Source: an uncultured Paracoccaceae bacterium
Lineage (GTDB): Bacteria > Pseudomonadota > Alphaproteobacteria > Rhodobacterales > Rhodobacteraceae
Direction: 5' to 3'
Length of the DNA stretch: 14,251 nucleotides
Assembly (NCBI GenBank): GCA_937916485.1
Contig: CALFSV010000357.1
Coordinates: forward strand, 1-14,251
Position numbers and translations under genes: made by a program
The notes under the pieces: model-generated
The model's input: only the letters and a program-made list of their open reading frames with translations
The model's database searches: none
Told to the model about the DNA's origin: nothing
Shown: positions 7,191 to 13,738 of the stretch, piece by piece
Layout: every line of letters begins with the position of its first letter
Numbering within the stretch: the first letter of the stretch is position 1

Positions 7191-8296
7191 GATGCCGCCT
7201 CCGGGGTGGGCTGGAATGTGCCGGGCAGGTCGGATCGCCCGATCCGGATCGCGTCGCCACCCATGGTTTGCATCGTGCCGGGATCCTTGAAGCCGTGGCC
7301 TGTCAGGATGCAGATCGCGGGGCGGTCGCCCGTCAATTGCCCCTCCCGCGCCGCGGCCAATGCGCCTGCGACGCCGACGGCACCCGCCGGCTCGACAAGG
7401 ATGCCTTCCTCCTGTGCCAGCCTGCGTTGCACGGCGCGGATCTCGTCCTCGTCGATCACATGGCCGGTGCCGCCGGTGGCGCGCGCGTGGCGGATCACCT
7501 CGTGTCCGTCCAGAATGAACCCCACGCCAAGCCCGCTGATCGTGGTTGAGGTCGCGACGGGGCGGGCCTCTGTCGCACCCTCGCGCAGGGGCGTGGCCAC
7601 GGTATCGTTTCCCTCGGGCTGGACAGCATGGATCCGTGGGCCTGCCCCTGTCAGGCCCGCGCCGCGCAGATCGTCATATCCACGCCCGATCGCCACATAC
7701 AGGCCGCCGCCGCCCACCGGAACGAAGACATCGGCCGCGTCGGGCGCATCCGCGTGCAACTCATAGGCGATCGTCTTGATCCCCTCCATCGGGCCGGGGC
7801 AGATCGCATAGGCGGTGATGAACAGGGTCAGGCCGCGGGCCTCGGCCTCCCTCTCCAGCATCTCAGAGATTGCGCGGCTTTCCTCGGGGTCGATCGTGAA
7901 TCGGTCGACCCGGTAGACCCGCGCCCCGTAGGCCAGCATCTGGGCCAGTTTGCCCTCGGGCGCATTTTCCGAGACATAGAGCGCGCAATCCATCCCGGCC
8001 GAGGCGGCAAAGGCCGCAAGTGCGGCGCCTGTGTTGCCAGACGAGGTGGCGATGCAGGACGTCGCGCCGCCGCAAAGCGCCTCTCCGATCGCAAGCCCCG
8101 CGAACCTGTCCTTGTAGGACCCGGTCGGGTTCAGCTGCTCCATCTTGAAGCGCAGATCGGGGATGCCGGCCTTGGGGCCGATGGACCGGCTCCGCACCAG
8201 CGGTGTGAAGCCCTGACCCAGATCAATGGCGCGGTCCAGCCCCGGAACGGGCAGGAAATCCGCATGGCGCAGATATAGGCTGTCGCGCGCCATCAT
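7187..8296 (-). CDS. Threonine synthase-like PLP-dependent enzyme
   Basis: This 369-residue fold-type II PLP enzyme has the Schiff-base Lys62 in N-P-T-G-S-Y-K-D-R, the substrate loop S85-S-G-N-T-G90, the phosphate-binding P-V-G-G-G-G-L loop in the second half, and a C-terminal T-G-H-G-F-K-D-P. This combination belongs to the threonine synthase branch, which also holds threonine dehydratase-like, cysteate synthase-like and diaminopropionate lyase-like enzymes. It probably catalyses a beta/gamma elimination or replacement on an amino acid formed in the pathway. A housekeeping ThrC role cannot be excluded but is unlikely in this setting. GGGGGAG precedes two consecutive ATGs; the second (8293) is slightly better spaced. 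It is the first gene of a coupled pair with the SDR and is divergent from the lactonase. Confidence 0.88.
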   Translation of the reverse strand: MMARDSLYLRHADFLPVPGLDRAIDLGQGFTPLVRSRSIGPKAGIPDLRFKMEQLNPTGSYKDRFAGLAIGEALCGGATSCIATSSGNTGAALAAFAASAGMDCALYVSENAPEGKLAQMLAYGARVYRVDRFTIDPEESRAISEMLEREAEARGLTLFITAYAICPGPMEGIKTIAYELHADAPDAADVFVPVGGGGLYVAIGRGYDDLRGAGLTGAGPRIHAVQPEGNDTVATPLREGATEARPVATSTTISGLGVGFILDGHEVIRHARATGGTGHVIDEDEIRAVQRRLAQEEGILVEPAGAVGVAGALAAAREGQLTGDRPAICILTGHGFKDPGTMQTMGGDAIRIGRSDLPGTFQPTPEAAS

Positions 8297-8316
8297 GGCT
8301 CCCCCGGTTGATACGG

Positions 8317-8364
8317 GCCAAGCCTAGGGGCGTGGAGAGCGGAACTCAAGCCGGGCGGCTTGGC
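8317..8364. promoter_or_regulatory. CAAGCC repeat cluster in divergent promoter
   Basis: GCCAAGCC at 8317-8324 is a perfect reverse complement of GGCTTGGC at 8357-8364. Between them a further CAAGCC at 8347-8352 pairs with GGCTTG at 8357-8362 across four bases. Three half-sites therefore lie between the PLP enzyme and the lactonase, an arrangement typical of operators at divergent promoters. The motif is unlike the other repeats in the window. The regulator is unknown. Confidence 0.45.
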
Positions 8365-8419
8365 CGCGGGGCTGAAATGGGCCAGTCTTTTCCAATGATG
8401 GACCGGAAGGGCACATGAA

Positions 8420-9271
8420 ATGACGCAAGTGACGGTGGCGCCTGTGGGCAGCCTCTGTGCGGGCCTTGGCGAAGGCCCGGTCTGGGACGACGCAGCAGGG
8501 CTCTTGCGCTGGATAGATATCCGGCTCTGCCGACTCTACGCCACCGATCTCGCTACCGGCGAGACGATATTCCGCGACCTGCCCGGATCGCCCGGTTGCG
8601 CCGCGCTGACGGATGACGGCGCGATCCTTCTGGCGATCGGGCAGGGGCTGTTGGTTATGTCCGCGACAGGTGACCTGCGCCCCGTCGCGGCCTTGCCGCC
8701 GGGGATGCCGGGGCGCTTCAACGATGGCAAGCCCGACGCCGCGGGGCGGTTCTGGGTCGGGACGGCGACGGCCGAGGGGCATTTCGATTGTGCCCTGTGG
8801 TGCCATGACTCGGGGGCGGGATTCTCGCAGCGGCTGCCGGGCATCTCGATGTCGAATGGCATCGGCTGGAGCCCGGATCGCCGGCGGATGTATTATGTGG
8901 ATTCCGTGACGCAAAGGCTCGATGCCTTTGCCCATGACCCCGAGACGGGCGCGATCTCGGACCGCCGGGCGATCTGCAGCTTGCCGGGCGATCAGCTGCC
9001 CGACGGGCTGTGCGTCGATGCCGAAGGCGGGATCTGGCTGGCCGTCTGGGGGGGCGCCTGCGTGCTTCATCTGTCGCCCGAGGGCCGCGAGCTGGGCCGT
9101 GTGACCCTGCCCACGCCATTGGTGACCAGCTGCGCCTTCGGCGGACCGGCGTATCGGACGCTCTTCATCACCACTGCATCCGAGGATGAGGACGATCCCT
9201 ATGCGGGACGGCTCTTTGCGGCGGATGTGGGCGTTGCGGGCATGGCGCCCGACCGGGTGCGGCTGCCCTAA
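8420..9271 (+). CDS. SMP-30/gluconolactonase/LRE family lactonase
   Basis: This 283-residue six-bladed beta-propeller hydrolase is a normal length for the family. The metal-binding set is present: Glu18 in L-G-E-G-P-V-W, Asn146 in S-N-G-I-G-W-S-P-D and Asp195 in L-P-D-G-L-C-V-D. The R-F-N-D-G-K-P-D segment around Asn101 and Asp102 is a further substrate-site signature. Such enzymes open sugar lactones to aldonic acids with a divalent metal. Next to a dehydrogenase and upstream of dehydratase/aldolase-type genes, this fits a non-phosphorylative sugar-acid route. GGAAGGG eight bases upstream supports this ATG. Another ATG five bases earlier reads only M-K-stop. The 3' end overlaps the convergent deacylase gene by four bases. 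Confidence 0.92.
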   Translation: MTQVTVAPVGSLCAGLGEGPVWDDAAGLLRWIDIRLCRLYATDLATGETIFRDLPGSPGCAALTDDGAILLAIGQGLLVMSATGDLRPVAALPPGMPGRFNDGKPDAAGRFWVGTATAEGHFDCALWCHDSGAGFSQRLPGISMSNGIGWSPDRRRMYYVDSVTQRLDAFAHDPETGAISDRRAICSLPGDQLPDGLCVDAEGGIWLAVWGGACVLHLSPEGRELGRVTLPTPLVTSCAFGGPAYRTLFITTASEDEDDPYAGRLFAADVGVAGMAPDRVRLP

Positions 9272-10203
9272 TCGTCGGGATGGGCGCTGGCCATCAGCAG
9301 ATCGCCCTGTGATACCCAGCGGCTGCGGCGCAGGAACATGGCGATGCCATCGGCCTCGGCCGGGACGGAGGCCAGAACGCGCCCGTCCAGATCGGTGATG
9401 TCGAAACAGATGTCGCCCTTGCGGAGCGGTGCCAGCAGGTCGACCCGGCAATGGCAAAGGCCCGAGACCGGCGCCATGATCGCATGATCCAGATCGCCGC
9501 TGCCCGCCACCTGGAGCGGGGCTGGGCCGGGGTCGGGGCGCTGGTCGAGCATCCCAAGATGCGCCATGACTCCGCGCACGCCGTCCTCGTATCGCGACAC
9601 GATCTCTGGCGGCGGGACGATCCCCCCACCGGCCTCGATATAGATCGAGGGAATGCCCGCATCCTGCGCCTCCGACATGGTGCGGCCGGGCGGCAGGGGG
9701 GCGGGGTGGCGCCACACCACGGGCGCGCCGAAAGCCCGTGCCATGGCACGGGCAGCGCTCCCCGTCGCCGCGGCATCGCCATAGCCCGCGAAGAGCGGGC
9801 AATGCACTGGCCCGCCGCCGCTGTGCAGATCGATCAGCGCATCGGCCGGACGGATCACATGCCGCGCGAGCAGCGCGGCCAGAACCTCGGTCGGGCTGCC
9901 CTCGGGGTCACCGGGAAAACAGCGCGCGAGGTTGCGCCCGTCGGACGGCGAACACCGGGTCGAGGCGGCAAGCGCCTCGGGATTGGCGGCGGGACACAGG
10001 ATCAACGTCCCCGCCATCTCGGCGGGGTCGAGGGACTGCATCAGCGCCGACAGCGTCAGCGGCCCTTCCAGCTCGTCACCATGAACCGCGCCGATCAGCG
10101 CCAGAACAGGCCCCGCACGCGCGCCCGTCAGGGTAAAGATGCGCAAGGGATGGTCGCGAAGTGCCGTGGCAAGGCGCGTCTCACACAGGCCGGGATTGGT
10201 CAT
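9268..10203 (-). CDS. Succinylglutamate desuccinylase/aspartoacylase family deacylase
   Basis: This 311-residue zinc carboxypeptidase-like protein has the zinc ligands His41 and Glu44 in A-V-H-G-D-E and His127 in D-L-H-S-G-G, Arg90-Asn91 in D-G-R-N-L, and the likely catalytic Glu190 in Y-I-E-A-G-G-G. A C-terminal beta-rich domain follows, as in AstE and aspartoacylase. The family removes acyl groups from N-acylated amino acids or amines. The open frame continues upstream to 10311, but GAGGT eight bases before the ATG at 10203 and the family's usual N-terminus support the shorter start. EutE/DoeB of ectoine breakdown belongs to this family, but the rest of that pathway is absent here. The gene is divergent from the MlrC-like gene. 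Confidence 0.87.
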   Translation of the reverse strand: MTNPGLCETRLATALRDHPLRIFTLTGARAGPVLALIGAVHGDELEGPLTLSALMQSLDPAEMAGTLILCPAANPEALAASTRCSPSDGRNLARCFPGDPEGSPTEVLAALLARHVIRPADALIDLHSGGGPVHCPLFAGYGDAAATGSAARAMARAFGAPVVWRHPAPLPPGRTMSEAQDAGIPSIYIEAGGGIVPPPEIVSRYEDGVRGVMAHLGMLDQRPDPGPAPLQVAGSGDLDHAIMAPVSGLCHCRVDLLAPLRKGDICFDITDLDGRVLASVPAEADGIAMFLRRSRWVSQGDLLMASAHPDD

Positions 10204-10270
10204 TTCGGTGACCTCACGTTTCTGGGGCGCGCGCAGGCGCTTGCGCGATCTGCCACCCGGGTTCAACATG

Positions 10271-10299
10271 ACCTGATGGAACCACATTCCCCACCTGAT
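10271..10299. promoter_or_regulatory. ACCTGAT direct repeat upstream of MlrC-like gene
   Basis: ACCTGAT occurs at 10271-10277 and again at 10293-10299, 22 bp (two helical turns) apart, in the 110-bp divergent promoter between the deacylase and MlrC-like genes. It could be an activator site. With only two 7-bp copies it may be chance. Confidence 0.3.
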
Positions 10300-10313
10300 C
10301 CGAAAGCGCAAAC

Positions 10314-11810
10314 ATGACCGGTTCCGGTGCGCAGGGCCGTCGCGTGGCCGTCGCCTCGATCATGCAGGAGACGAACACCTTCTCGCCGATCCCCACAACA
10401 GTCGCGCTCTTTGAAAGCTACTACATCCACCGGGGCTCCGAAATGCGCGAGGGCTTTGGCGCGTCCCGGGTCGAGATACCCGCCGTTCTCGCCACGCTCG
10501 ATGCGGCGGGTGTCGAGGCTGTGCCCCTGATCGCGGCCTATGCCGCGGCCGCGGGGCCTATGCAGCGGCCAGATTTCGAACGTCTCGTCTTGGAGATGGA
10601 AACCCGGCTTGACGCGGCGGGTCCGGTCGACGGGTTGATCCTTGTGCTGCACGGGGCGTTCGTGATCGAGGATCAGCCGGACGGCGATGGCGAGATCATC
10701 GCCCAGATGCGGGCGCGCCTGCCGGACGGGGTGCCGATCGGCGTCTCGCTGGATCTGCACGGGCATATCACCCCCCTGATGCTTCAGCCCGAGACGTTCC
10801 ACGTGGGCTATCAATGCTATCCGCATACCGACATGTTCGAGACGGGCGAACGGGTGGCCCGGCTGATGATCGACACGCTCGAGGGTCGGTGCCGCCCGGT
10901 CATGGCGCTGGCCAAATGTCCGGTGATCGTGCCCCCTGTCTGCGGACGCACGACCGATGGCCCGATTGCGGAGGTGGCCCGGGCCGCGCGCCAGATGGAG
11001 GCCGGTGGGCTTGTCCGCCATGCCTCGATCTTTCCGGTTCAGCCTTGGATCGACGTCCCCGATCTGGGCTTTGCGGCGCTTGTCTGCGCCGACGGCGATC
11101 AGGGGCGCGCGCAGGCGGCCGCCGACACGCTGGCACAGATGGTCATGGATATTCACGATGAATTCCCGCTCGGCCTCACGCCGCTTGCGGAGGTGATCCG
11201 CATTGCCCATTCGAGCGACGGCATGACCCTTGCCGCCGACACGGGCGACGCGCCCACCGGCGGGGCCGCGGCCGATAACGTGGCGGTTCTGCGCGCGGTG
11301 CTGGGGACTGGTGCCGACCGCGAACCGGGCCTTACCCTTCTGACGTTGTGCGACCCGCAGGCGGCGGGCCTTGCCCATCAGGCGGGGGTCGACCGGGAGA
11401 TCGAGGTCGCGCTGGGCCACCGCTTCTCTGTCCTCGATGGTGCGCCCCTGGTCGTGACGGCCAAGGTCATATCGGTTTCTGACGGGCGCTACGTGATGTC
11501 CGATGCCGGAGCGCAAGGGCTTGCGATGGACATGGGGCCCACGGCGGTGCTGGGCATCGGGCAGGTCCGCGTTCTTGTCCGCAGTCGCCCCTCGATGGAG
11601 TGGGACCGCGCGATGTATCTGTCGCAGGGGCTCGATCCGGCGGCGGCCAGGCTGGTCTTCGTCAAGTCGCCTTCGCATTTCCGGGAGAGTTTCGGCCCGC
11701 TTGCCGCGCGTATTCTTCTGGCCGATACGCCGGGGCCGACGCGGGCCGATATCGGGCAATTGCCCTATCGCCGGGTGACACGGCCGCTGTCACCCCTTGA
11801 TCCGATCTAG
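10314..11810 (+). CDS. M81 family metallopeptidase, MlrC-like
   Basis: This 498-residue protein is of the MlrC family, known from the last step of microcystin and nodularin breakdown but mostly found in bacteria that do not degrade them. Glu19 in Q-E-T-N-T-F-S-P, His113 in L-H-G-A, Asp147 and His149 in D-L-H-G-H, and His171 in P-H-T-D are all present. From memory, their spacing is the same as the active-site Glu, His, Asp, His, His of the Sphingomonas enzyme. It therefore looks catalytically intact as a cytoplasmic zinc hydrolase, probably on an amide or small peptide-like bond. No strong ribosome site precedes the ATG. It is the first gene of an operon with the UxuA-like and RraA-like genes, and its stop codon is part of the next gene's ribosome site. 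Confidence 0.92.
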   Translation: MTGSGAQGRRVAVASIMQETNTFSPIPTTVALFESYYIHRGSEMREGFGASRVEIPAVLATLDAAGVEAVPLIAAYAAAAGPMQRPDFERLVLEMETRLDAAGPVDGLILVLHGAFVIEDQPDGDGEIIAQMRARLPDGVPIGVSLDLHGHITPLMLQPETFHVGYQCYPHTDMFETGERVARLMIDTLEGRCRPVMALAKCPVIVPPVCGRTTDGPIAEVARAARQMEAGGLVRHASIFPVQPWIDVPDLGFAALVCADGDQGRAQAAADTLAQMVMDIHDEFPLGLTPLAEVIRIAHSSDGMTLAADTGDAPTGGAAADNVAVLRAVLGTGADREPGLTLLTLCDPQAAGLAHQAGVDREIEVALGHRFSVLDGAPLVVTAKVISVSDGRYVMSDAGAQGLAMDMGPTAVLGIGQVRVLVRSRPSMEWDRAMYLSQGLDPAAARLVFVKSPSHFRESFGPLAARILLADTPGPTRADIGQLPYRRVTRPLSPLDPI

Positions 11811-11819
11811 GAGGTCCCG

Positions 11820-12797
11820 ATGCGCCTGACCCTTGTGGCGAACCCGCCCGATGACACGAACCTTCGGGTGCTGCGCCAGCTGGGCGTTGAGGAGGCCGTG
11901 CATTACGACATGACAGGCCTACCCGAGGATGGCGCAGCACTTGATGCGATCGCGGCCCGATATCGGGGATTCGGCCTGAGATGGACGATCGCGGAATCGG
12001 GCCCGCCCATAGACCGAATCGTCATGGGCAAGGATGGCTGGCAGGACCAGACCGAGCGCTACAAGCGCAGCTTGGGCCATCTGGGCAGGCTTGGGGTCGA
12101 GGTGGTGGCCTACAACTTCATGCCGCAGGTCTTTGACGATGCGATGGTCGTGCGAACCGCGATGGAACGGCAGACTCGGGGCGGGGCGCTGACCAGCGGT
12201 TTTCGCGTGGCTGACCTGGCGGCGCTCGACCTGCACCACTACGAAGAGCCGATCCCGCGCGACAGGATGTGGGACAATCTCGAACGGTTCCTGCACGACG
12301 TGATCCCCGCCGCCGAAGCCGCCGGTGTCCGGCTGGCGCTGCATCCCGATGATCCGCCCCTGCCGGAAATGTGCGGGCTTCAGCGGATTGCCGGGAGCGT
12401 CGAGAATTTCGACCGCATCCTCGGGATATCGCCGAGCCCGGCCAATGCCATGACCTTCTGCATGGGCTGTTTCGCGGAGGCCGGCCACGATATCCCGGCG
12501 CTGGTGCGCCGCTGGCAGGGACGGATCGGTTTCGTCCATGTGCGCGACATCCGCGGCAGTTGGGACGATTTCATCGAGACATTTCCCGACGACGGGCAGA
12601 CCGATCTGTTCGCGGTGTTCCGGGCCCTTGTCGAGACGGGCTATGACGGCCCGATCCGCAGTGATCACGCGCCGCTTCTGGCCTGCGACGACGGCGCCAA
12701 CGACGGCTATGCGATGAGCGGACATATCTTTGCACTCGGCTATCTTCGGGGGCTTGCCGATGCGGCCGTTCGCGAAGGTCAGGCAACGGGTGTTTAG
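11820..12797 (+). CDS. Mannonate dehydratase (UxuA)-like TIM-barrel protein
   Basis: At 325 residues this is somewhat shorter than typical UxuA. The metal-site candidates appear in family order: His175 in L-H-P-D-D-P-P, Cys214 in F-C-M-G, His240 in V-H-V-R-D and Asp282-His283 in R-S-D-H-A-P. Y-N-F-M-P at 98-102 is another family signature. UxuA dehydrates D-mannonate to 2-keto-3-deoxygluconate with Mn(II), so this protein may dehydrate a related sugar acid. The shorter length and lack of uronate genes nearby leave the exact substrate open, and a sugar-isomerase-like role is the main alternative. TAGGAGGT at 11808-11815, overlapping the MlrC-like stop, is a strong ribosome site and indicates coupled translation. 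Confidence 0.8.
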   Translation: MRLTLVANPPDDTNLRVLRQLGVEEAVHYDMTGLPEDGAALDAIAARYRGFGLRWTIAESGPPIDRIVMGKDGWQDQTERYKRSLGHLGRLGVEVVAYNFMPQVFDDAMVVRTAMERQTRGGALTSGFRVADLAALDLHHYEEPIPRDRMWDNLERFLHDVIPAAEAAGVRLALHPDDPPLPEMCGLQRIAGSVENFDRILGISPSPANAMTFCMGCFAEAGHDIPALVRRWQGRIGFVHVRDIRGSWDDFIETFPDDGQTDLFAVFRALVETGYDGPIRSDHAPLLACDDGANDGYAMSGHIFALGYLRGLADAAVREGQATGV

Positions 12798-12834
12798 GGC
12801 TTGAACAGGGGGGGCGATTCCGCCCAGTCTTCGC

Positions 12835-12880
12835 ATGTCATCCGATGGGCCAACCGCCAGATGATGACATCTGCCAACCG
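12835..12880 (+). promoter_or_regulatory. Nested repeats upstream of RraA-family gene
   Basis: ATGTCATC (12835-12842) and GATGACAT (12863-12870) are perfect inverted arms 20 bases apart. CAGATG and CATCTG form a second symmetric element at 12858-12873. GCCAACCG is repeated directly at 12849-12856 and 12873-12880. All lie in the 95-bp gap between the UxuA-like and RraA-like genes, the only sizeable gap in this operon. An operator with a separate promoter, or a leader hairpin, is plausible. A short stem, GGGCG-ATTC-CGCCC at 12812-12825, precedes it and could be an attenuating or processing hairpin. Confidence 0.45.
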
Positions 12881-12892
12881 GAAGGACACGAC

Positions 12893-13558
12893 ATGAAAGA
12901 TCGCCTCGAGACCCTGAAAACCTGCGCCGAAGAGCTGTATTCCGCCGTGATCTGCGACACGCTCGACAGCATGGGACTGCGGCGGCAGGCGCTCGATCCC
13001 GGGCTTCGCGCGGTGGGCGAGGGCATGTCGATCGCGGGGTTCGCCCGGGTCGGGATCTACATGCCGATCTATCACGACGACGAGACCGTGAATGTTTACG
13101 AGCACGAGATCACGCTTGTCGACAGCCTTCAACCCGGGGAGGTGCCCGTCATCTCGTGCAACGCCAACCTTGGCATCGCGCCCTGGGGCGAATTGCTGTC
13201 GACGCGCGCGCAGTACCTGCAAAGCCCGGGCTGCATCACCGATGGCTGCGTCCGCGACGTGAGGCAGATCCGCGAGATGGGCTATCCCGTCTTTTCGGGT
13301 GGCACCAACCCCGTCGATACCAAGTACCGGGGCAAGATGATGTGGCTTGACGTGCCCTGCGTCATCGGCGGTGTGACGGTCAATTCCGGCGATCTTGTCG
13401 TGGCCGATATCGACGGGATCGTCTTCGTTCCGGCGGACAGGATCGACGAGGTCATGGAGGGCGCGCTGTCCAAGGTGCGTTCCGAAAACACGGTGCGGGA
13501 GGAGCTTCGCGCAGGCCACAGCCTCGCCGAGGTCTTCGAGCGGCACGGGATCCTCTAG
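12893..13558 (+). CDS. RraA family protein (HMG/CHA aldolase-like)
   Basis: This 221-residue protein is of the RraA/4-hydroxy-4-methyl-2-oxoglutarate aldolase fold. The family's central block is clear: G-I-A-P-W-G-E100, then I-T-D-G-C-V-R121-D122, P-V-F-S-G-G-T-N-P, and later V-V-A-D-I-D-G-I-V-F-V-P. The aldolase signature D/E-x20-R-D-x2-E/D is met at Glu100 and Arg121-Asp122, but the last position is Gln125, so classic aldolase activity is uncertain. In a catabolic operon a C-C lyase or oxaloacetate-decarboxylase-like role is more likely than RNase E control. The frame is open upstream to 12845, but GGAAGGA shortly before the ATG at 12893 and the family's usual N-terminus decide the start. 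It is the last gene of the MlrC-like operon. Confidence 0.9.
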   Translation: MKDRLETLKTCAEELYSAVICDTLDSMGLRRQALDPGLRAVGEGMSIAGFARVGIYMPIYHDDETVNVYEHEITLVDSLQPGEVPVISCNANLGIAPWGELLSTRAQYLQSPGCITDGCVRDVRQIREMGYPVFSGGTNPVDTKYRGKMMWLDVPCVIGGVTVNSGDLVVADIDGIVFVPADRIDEVMEGALSKVRSENTVREELRAGHSLAEVFERHGIL

Positions 13559-13572
13559 CCGGGGGCCGCGCC

Positions 13573-13680
13573 TCAGGACCGCCGGTAGAGCCTGAGAGAC
13601 AGAGGCATCAGGATCAGCGCCAGAACGGCCGGCGCCAGAAGCGCCAGACCGACGGCGCCTGCCGTGACGGTCCCGTCCAT
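13573..13680 (-). CDS. Small single-span membrane protein (hypothetical)
   Basis: This is a 35-residue open frame with a strong GGAGGT five to six bases before the ATG. It starts M-D-G-T-V-T-A-G, has a hydrophobic stretch of about 20 residues (from A-V-G-L-A-L-L-A through L-I-L-M-P-L), and ends in a positive tail, R-L-Y-R-R-S. That is the pattern of a small inner-membrane protein with one transmembrane helix and the tail in the cytoplasm. I do not recognise the family. The ribosome site lies within 60 bases of the transposase start and may coincide with the end of the insertion sequence, so the gene could have lost its native promoter or could be a chance frame. It is convergent with the RraA-like gene, with 14 bases between the stops. 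Confidence 0.5.
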   Translation of the reverse strand: MDGTVTAGAVGLALLAPAVLALILMPLSLRLYRRS

Positions 13681-13738
13681 CGGTACCTCCAGAGCAAACC
13701 TGCTTGAGGCGGATATGTCGGTTTCGTAGCCTCGCCCA

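Noticed and set aside
8415..8423. Two-codon frame (ATG AAA TGA) before the lactonase
   Set aside because: It lies only three bases from the ribosome site while the lactonase ATG is ideally spaced, so it is probably incidental.
8324..9802. 492-codon open frame on the minus strand
   Set aside because: It runs antisense to the lactonase and out of frame with the deacylase. The translation is low-complexity, rich in Arg, Pro and Gly, and has no family motif. It is a typical shadow in G+C-rich DNA.
7187..10203. Ectoine-degradation cluster (EutB/EutE-like pair)
   Set aside because: A threonine-related PLP enzyme and an AstE-family deacylase recall eut/doe genes, but no ectoine hydrolase, cyclodeaminase or Asp-semialdehyde step is present, and the PLP enzyme is threonine-synthase-like.
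10263..11759. 498-codon open frame on the minus strand
   Set aside because: It is entirely antisense to the MlrC-like gene, whose active-site motifs are complete. The shadow frame shows no domain.
13572..13596. CTCAGG/CCTGAG inverted repeat as a terminator after the RraA-like gene
   Set aside because: The arms have six base pairs around a 13-base loop with no T tract. They also lie inside the small membrane ORF.
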